Source: Mesostigma viride
Taxonomy: Eukaryota; Streptophyta; Mesostigmatophyceae; Mesostigmatales; Mesostigmataceae
Reading direction: 5' to 3'
Length of the DNA stretch: 64,000 nucleotides
Assembly: GCA_009746045.1 (NCBI GenBank)
Contig: RPFO01001753.1
Coordinates: 2,501 to 66,500, forward strand
This document shows positions 58,323 to 64,000 of this stretch, piece by piece. A model generated the notes under the pieces. It was not told the origin of the DNA. It worked only from the letters and a program-made list of their open reading frames with translations, and made no database searches. Made by a program: the position numbers and the translations under genes. Numbering within the stretch: the first letter of the stretch is position 1; every line of letters starts with the position of its first letter.

Positions 58323-60570
58323 CTACCACCCCCAGTGCGCCTGCAAGCTCGAGACCAGCCGGAGCGCTTGTTCCCCCGCGTGCGTGGGCGCCTGCGACAA
58401 CTCCCCCAGCACATCCACCACATCCGCCTGCAAGGCCCGCCCCAGGAGCCCGTCCCCAGGGACCTCCATCAGCTGCTCCAGCCAAGGCAACACGGCCTCC
58501 ACAAAGCTGTTCTGCCGCAGCAAATGCACGACAGCCGCCACGACGGAGACGGCCGTCGCCGCGCCCAGCTGGCGGATCACCGGCCCCGTACGGCCCATGA
58601 GCCGGACCAGCAGCAGCTCGTCCTGCTCCGCCAGCACGCGCCGATAGGCCTCCTCCAGTCGGCCCTCCCGCAACAAGTCTAACGCTGCGGCCCATGGTCC
58701 AGGCACCGCGGGCAACGCCGCCGCGGCCGCGTTCTCCCTGATGAGACTCGTGGCCATGCCGGCGGGAGGGGGGCCGCCCGCGCTGGCAACCCCCCCACCG
58801 TCCCCGTATCCCAGCTCCCTGCCTCGCACCCTGGCGTGACTGCCGGCCCGCGGACCCTCCGCGCCAATGTCGCCACGCGGCAACCCTCCGGCGCCGTTCG
58901 CCCCAAGCCCGCGCCCGGCGGCAGCATTAACGTTCACGCTAGCACTCACCCCGAGCTCCGGTGTGACCCATCCCCCGCCCCACCCCTGGGACGACCGCAC
59001 GCCCCCAGCCTCATGACCCCCAAACCCCTCGGCCGATGCCCGGGGCAACAGCGCGTCCGGTCGACCCAGGGACCCGCCCAGGGGCTGCGCGTGCGTGCCG
59101 GGGACCACCGGGTACTCGGGAACGGGCACCAGCTCCCTCGACGCGGACGGTACCGCGGACGATACGCCAGCAGGAGCAATGTTGTTCTGGTGGGGGATGT
59201 TGTTCTGGTGTTGTGCAGCACCCTGGCCGCCACCATAGGGCATCATCGCCATCCCATTGCCTCCCCCGTACGATGACGATGGCGGCGGCCCTCCCGCGGA
59301 ATAGGGAGCTCCAAGACCCCCCGAATAGGAGGCCCTGACGGCGCCGGCGTTGCTGTTGCCTGTGCCTGCCGGCCGGCCCTGTGCCAGGTGTACCTCCAGC
59401 GCCGCCACGCGTGCTTCTAACGACGCCACCGTGGCTGCGCTGGCTGCGGCTGTCCGGTGGAACACCTGGGTGAGCTGGTCCAGGGACATCTGGACGTGTT
59501 CGAGCTGCTGACGCAGCATCGCCACCTCAGCACTTCCGCCGCCGCCGCTGTAGCTGTTGCTGACGCTATTGCTGCCAGTAGGATGATTGCTAATGCTAAC
59601 GGCTGGCCCTACACCACCGCTGGCGCCGGTTCCTGCGAAGTCGTTCTCTGTCACAGCAGGGAGAGGGCTACGCGGAGGTGCTGGAACGACCCCCCCGGCG
59701 TCCCTAGGCATGAGCCCACCCGCATCCCCCCCCCTCATCCACCCACCCATGCCGCCACCGCGGCTGTTATTGTAGGATTGATGCAGCGCAGCACGACCCG
59801 ACCCACCACCAGGCCAGTCCTTGGCCCCATCCGCCCCAACTCCGCCGGCGTGCCCCTCCTCTCCTGTGCCCAGATCCGTCCCCATGCCGGTGGCAGCCGC
59901 CATGGTCTGAGAGCCAAAGGAGCCCGCGCCCAGGGCCCTCGTGGTCGCGGCCAGCCCCCTCTCCTGAACCGCCGCGTTTGATGGTTGGATCGGGATGACA
60001 CTGGGAGGATGGGCGACAGCGCGGGGGTCTCTACCATCTCCAACCCAGTACTGATCGCCGTCACCGTCACCATAGCCCGCTCCCTGTCCATACGCGCCCG
60101 GGTCTGCGTGTTCCTCCCTGTTTACATTCACGCCGCCCTCCTTGCCCGCGCCGTCACTCCTCCCCCCCCACTGCCCTCGCTGCCCCCCCCCCGGCCACCC
60201 CTCTCCTCCTCCCCGGCCCCCTCGTCTCCCCCGGCATCATCCACCGCGACAGGCCGAGTGGGCAGGGCGCTCGGTTTAAAGAAGGAAGGGTTCTGCCTGC
60301 GTTTGTCACGCCCGATCCCGCCTGCCCCCTTGCCCTCCCGGCTGCTCCGGTCGACCCCCAGCCCCGCCGGTTGGCCACGGCTCAAGAGAATCGCCGCTGC
60401 CGCGCCACCGCCGATCCCAGAAGGCTGCGGAAGTACCCCCGGGGCCATCGCGGATGTGCCGCCTTCCTCGGCATTTTCTGCATCCGACCCACCCCCTGCG
60501 TTGCCGCCGTCATAGGAGGAGTTGCCTCCCTCGGTGGAGGGGACGCCGGCGGCCATCATGTCACCGTAGC
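58323..60570 (-). CDS. TORTIFOLIA1/SPIRAL2-like protein, last exon
   Basis: The family are plant-lineage microtubule-associated proteins that stabilise minus ends and control cortical arrays. The C-terminal 120 residues match the family's conserved tail: LREGRLEEAYRRVLAEQDEL, LLVRLMGRTGPVIRQLG, VVHLLRQNSFVEAVLPWLEQ, then LGELSQAP and a short end at TAG-type stop 58323-58325. A coiled coil precedes it (EVAMLRQQLEHVQMSLDQLT; SLEARVAALEVHLAQ). The rest is Gly/Ser/Pro-rich. The exon begins after CTCTCAG with a GC that completes a Gly split with 62631. The frame read from 60570 (YGDMMAAGVPSTEGG, KRRQNPSFFKPS) hits a stop near 60128, while the downstream frame is open from before it (DGAGKEGGVNVNREE); a one-base G-run difference or a tiny intron near 60130-60170 is needed. 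Confidence 0.8.
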
Positions 60571-60870
60571 CTGAGAGAGCGCAAGCGGTGGAGAGACATG
60601 GGGGTGGCGACAAGTTGCGCAGGAAAAAGGGGGTGAGGGGAGGAAGAGAATAAGGTCAGAGAAGGGGGAAAAGGATCGCAATGGCGTAGGGGACGAGAAG
60701 CCAGCGAGGAAGGAAAAAAGTGAGGGGGGGGGAAGTGAGCAAGGTAAGCCAGGGTTGACATGGAAAGGAAAAGTATCAGGGGCAAGAAGCCAGCGACGAA
60801 GGAAAAACTAGACTTTGGGAGGGGGTGGAAATTTTTATAAGAGTTGGGAAGAAAACAAAGGCGACGTCTA

Positions 60871-61195
60871 TCCCCCCCACTGGATGCAGAGGAGGCACGT
60901 GCAGCCGCCCCTTCGTGCTCATCCCCCCCACTGGAGGCAGAGGAGGCACGTGCAGCCGCCCCTTCGTGCTCATCCCCCCCACTGGATGCAGAGGAGGCAC
61001 GTGCAGCCGCCCCTTCGTGCTCATCCCCCCCCACTGGATGCAGAGGAGGCACGTGTCGCCGCCCCTTCGTGCTCATCCCCCCCACTGGAGGCAGAGGACG
61101 CACGTGTCGCCGCCCCTTCGTTCTCATCCCCCCCCTGGAGGCAGAGGACGCACGTGCAGCCGCCCCTTCGTGCTCATCCCCCCCACTGGATGCAC
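60871..61195. repeat. 51-bp minisatellite, about 6 copies
   Basis: The unit contains CACTGGATGCAGAGGAGGCA, CGTGCAGCCGCCCCTTCGTG and CTCATCCCCCC. It is open in several frames (51 is divisible by 3), which yields long artefactual ORFs. It lies in the TOR1-like intron. Confidence 0.95.
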
Positions 61196-62109
61196 TAAAA
61201 GGGGTATGCGTAGCATCTCTTTCTTACTCATAATAAATGGAATGCTGCGTTTGGTATTTTTGGCATCAAAGTAGAACGTGAGGTTCTTATTTGATCCAGG
61301 CATCGTCATTATAATAATAGCAACAATAATTCATCCAGGCATAACTGGCAGAAGGGGCATGCGGGCATCCTGGCATAGGGGCATTAGGGGCGAAAAGCAG
61401 GCATGAGACATTAGCGGATGCAGGAAACAATCCTGGGCAAGACGGCCATAGGCGGAGGTTGCAGACTAGGCTCAAGGATGGGCGCCGATAGGGCCACATC
61501 TAGGGCTGGTTAACAATAAGCCGTGAAATGGGCGTGTCCGTGGGGCAAGCCGGGCAGAGAAACGCACAAGTGGTACGGCTCCAGTGCAGGACACCAGGCG
61601 AGCGGGGAGTGCCACTGTGGAAAGGAGGAAGAAAAATAGGACTCGCGCCCTGATGTGCCCTGATGGCGCACATCCCCAACGGTGCTTATCGTGGGACAAC
61701 ATGCATGCGTGATGCTCCCCGGTCTACGTCGGCCACAAGCCCTGGCACGCGACCCCCTCGACCACCGCGGCCCCAGCGACTCCAGAAGCCCCAGCCTAGG
61801 GGAATACAACAGCAGTAGTGTAGAATAGTTAGATAGTGGCCTTGTACATGTCCGCCTACTACAGGCACTATACCAGCTGAGGCCTAGCATTTTTAGTCAT
61901 GTACATGTGTGCCTATGATTAGCCACCCTCCAGATGATGCCTAGCTTTATTTAATTATGCAGTGCCCATGCAGGGAGTCACTCTCTGCTGAGAAGCCATG
62001 CCCCAGCTCTTGTATAGCTATGCTGATCTTCCCCACCTATGACGGGCTCCCCTTAGCTGGGTGTTGCCCGAGACTCTGGGTGGTGCAGGTGCCCTAGTGC
62101 ACCTAGAGC

Positions 62110-62240
62110 AAGTGTTGTTTACATTCCCACCCTTGCAGGAAGTAGCTTAGAATGTATTATAGGCCATGTGCCCCTTCTCTGGGCTATGTGCTACAGATAC
62201 TCCCAACGGAGTTATGTTCCTAATTAATTAATTAATGCTC
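62110..62240 (+). mobile_element. Retroposon 3' end with hairpin and (TAAT)n tail
   Basis: Homologous to 51390-51505: AGAATGTATTA, CCCCTTCTCTGGGC, TATGTG, terminal hairpin around CTCCCAACGGAG (62196-62216), then TAATTAATTAATTAA. Antisense to the TOR1-like gene, in its intron. Confidence 0.6.
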
Positions 62241-62311
62241 CCCGGGCGTCTTGCTCCCCGGGCAATGTTGCTCACCCCGGCATGCGTGCACCCTCGTCCC
62301 GCATCCTCGTC

Positions 62312-62505
62312 GTCATTGTAGCGATGTCATTGTACTACTGTTACTGTAGCGATGTCATTGTACTACTGTTACGGTAGCGATGTCATTGTACTACTGTTAC
62401 TGTAGCGATGTCATTGTACTACTGTTACGGTAGCGATGTCATTGTACTACTGTTACTGTAGCGATGTCATTGTACTACTGTTACGGTAGCGATGTCATTG
62501 TAATC
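62312..62505. repeat. 28-bp tandem repeat, about 7 copies in alternating variants
   Basis: The unit is GTAGCGATGTCATTGTACTA then CTGTTACT or CTGTTACG. The T and G variants alternate, so the recent amplification unit was a 56-bp dimer. Confidence 0.95.
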
Positions 62506-62630
62506 TTATACTATGATTATAGCAATCACATTAAAGTTATCTTATTGTAGAAACGACATCATGGTTTATAGTATCGCGGATACTTTACATGTAGAACACA
62601 GCATCCATACCATCACGCCATCATGCTCAC

Positions 62631-62730
62631 CGGGCGTGTGTGCGCCGTCCTCATCGCCCTCGTCGTCCATCGAGGGAAGCTCCCGGAACAGCTGGTAGGT
62701 CTCCACCGCCGTCTCGCGCGCGGGTTTGAC
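62631..62730 (-). CDS. TORTIFOLIA1/SPIRAL2-like protein, upstream exon
   Basis: It encodes VKPARETAVETYQLFRELPS then MDDEGDEDGAHTP, 33 codons plus one base. The acceptor is CATGACAG and the donor CCCG/GTGAGC, phase 1, which joins exactly to the exon at 60570. KPARE-x-A followed by a helix and a Pro/acidic turn is how the last HEAT/TOG repeat of the family reads (KPxRD in plants). The rest of the TOG domain lies beyond 62731 or outside the window. Confidence 0.8.
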
Positions 62731-62764
62731 CTGTCATGGGCAAGACAAATCATGGGCGAGGAAA

Positions 62765-63325
62765 AGTGGGCGGAAGAGTGGGCGGAAGAGCGGGCGAAAG
62801 AGTGGGCGGAAGAGTGAGCGAAAGAGTGGGCGGAAGCGTGGGCGGAAGCGTGGGCGAAAGAGTGGGCGGAAGAGTGGGCGAAAGAGTGGGCGAAAGAGTG
62901 GGCGAAAGAGTGGGCGGAAGCGTGGGCGGAAGCGTGGGCGGAAGAGTGGGCGAAAGAGTGGGCGGAAGAGTGGGCGAAAGAGTGGGCGAAAGAGTGGGCG
63001 GAAGCGTGGGCGAAAGAGTGGGCGGAAGAGTGGGCGGAAGAGTGGGCGGAAGAGTGGGCGGAAGAGTGGGCGGAAGCGTGGGCGGAAGAGTGGGCGGCAG
63101 AGTGGGCGGAAGAGTGGGCGGAAGAGTGGGCGAAAGAGTGGGCGGAAGAGTGGGCGAAAGAGTGGGCGAAAGAGTGGGCGGAAGCGTGAGCGGAAGCGTG
63201 GGCGGAAGCGTGGGCGGAAGCGTGGGCGAAAGAGTGGGCGGAAGAGTGGGCGAAAGAGTGGGCGGAAGAGTGGGCGGAAGCGTGGGCGAAAGAGTGGGCG
63301 GAAGAGTGGGCGGAAGAGTGGGCGG
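62765..63325. repeat. 12-bp minisatellite, about 46 copies
   Basis: Units GTGGGCGGAAGA, GTGGGCGAAAGA and GTGGGCGGAAGC. The array is open in several frames on both strands because 12 is divisible by 3 (SAHSFAHS- and RPLFRPLF-type ORFs). It most likely lies in the intron upstream of exon 62631-62730. Confidence 0.95.
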
Positions 63326-63547
63326 TTGTGAGACATATCTGGAGGAGCGCTAGCAGCAGGAAGGTTCGTCTCGACCACCGACTCGTGCACACAAGCTTGA
63401 CCCGGGGGAAGGAAACGTATGGACGTCAGGGACCACAGGCGGATGTCAGGGACGTAACGACAGGGGGGTCCCCACCTGGTGACAATATGCCCTGATGATG
63501 ATGATAATAGAGAGAGTGTTGTCCCAAGACACTGCGCCCCTTTGCAT

Positions 63548-63720
63548 TGGCTGCATTAGAGGTGCCCTACAGGCTGCGAAATGAGGACGTGGGCTGCATT
63601 AGAGGTTGCCATACAGGCTGCGAAATGAGGACGTGGGCTGCAATAGAGGTTGCCATACAGGCTGCGAAATGAGGACGTGGGCTGCAATAGAGGTTGCCCT
63701 TATAGGCTGCGAAAGGACGC
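63548..63720. repeat. ~44-bp tandem repeat, about 3-4 copies
   Basis: The unit contains GGCTGCAATAGAGGTTGCCA, TACAGGCTGCGAAATGAGGA and CGTG. The last copy is degraded. Confidence 0.9.
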
Positions 63721-63834
63721 CTTGGGCTGCGATAGGCTCCCATAGGATGCGCGAGCCTATACGTTCATTAGCTATTAAAATATTCTACTAATGCTCCTAT
63801 TGCTACTCCAGTAACGGTACCCCAGTTGCCCCTA

Positions 63835-63925
63835 GTGCCTATCACCACCCTAACGTGCTACCACCACCCCCACGTGCTATCACCACCCCCACGTGCTACC
63901 ACCACCCCCACGGGCTACCGGCACC
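63835..63925. repeat. ~18-bp tandem repeat near the right edge
   Basis: CACCACCCCCACGTGCTA-type units, about 4-5 copies. Beyond it to 64000 nothing recognisable. Confidence 0.8.
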
Positions 63926-64000
63926 CTACCTCCTTTTAATGCATCGCTACCCTTTTGACCACTACCCTTTACTCCTACCCCTACATGGGGTGGTCGATTC

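Noticed and set aside
62312-63325. CRISPR-like array
   Set aside because: Units of 12 and 28 bp are contiguous, with no unique spacers, in a eukaryotic intron.
62613-63392. SAHSFAHS- and RPLFRPLF-type repeat proteins of about 200-260 residues
   Set aside because: A 12-bp minisatellite is open in several frames on both strands; the only supported exon here is 62631-62730.
1-64000. LTR retrotransposons or endogenous retroviral copies
   Set aside because: No long direct repeats with TG...CA ends and no gag-pol motifs were seen; the only reverse transcriptase trace (8.3 kb) is of the non-LTR type.

Overview
The window reads as nuclear DNA of a green alga, most likely a chlorophyte; I cannot name the species. 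Three genes are plant-lineage types: a SUZ12/EMF2-type Polycomb protein, a plant-type TPR plus J-domain co-chaperone, and a TORTIFOLIA1/SPIRAL2-type microtubule protein. Exons are GC-rich and Ala/Gly/Ser-rich. Introns are GT-AG, long, and full of micro- and minisatellites. Nothing prokaryotic is visible.

Layout. 1-936: first exon of a minus-strand secreted protein gene that runs off the left edge. 2077-2898: an unrecognised 273-codon ORF. 3.8-10.1 kb: transposon-rich, with 5'-truncated LINE ends, a decayed LINE reverse transcriptase, a 1.8-kb palindrome-ended insertion and a near-perfect foldback MITE. 10567-32410 (minus): a complete SUZ12 homologue assembled from 19 exons whose phases all agree, 1,294 residues, with the N-terminal region, C2H2 zinc finger and VEFS box. 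33.2-35.5 kb: repeats and minus-strand ORF fragments of unknown identity. 36090-51874 (plus): at least eight phase-consistent exons of a giant low-complexity, coiled-coil, TPR and J-domain protein; its 5' end was not found. A 3-kb minisatellite fills one of its introns. 52-58 kb: gene-poor, with a tRNA-derived tandem repeat. 58323-62730 (minus): the 3' part of a TOR1/SPR2-like gene.

Best candidate for something undescribed: next to many exon boundaries, in all four genes, the adjoining intron carries diverged local copies of that same splice junction, meaning exon end plus donor or acceptor plus exon start. I call these junction echoes. They suggest introns here grow by tandem duplication across splice sites, leaving arrays of decoy or decayed junctions.

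The genes do not form a pathway: chromatin silencing (SUZ12), chaperone recruitment (TPR-J) and cortical microtubule control (TOR1) are separate host functions. All exon models are read by eye from motifs, splice consensus and phase; no alignment or transcript data were available.
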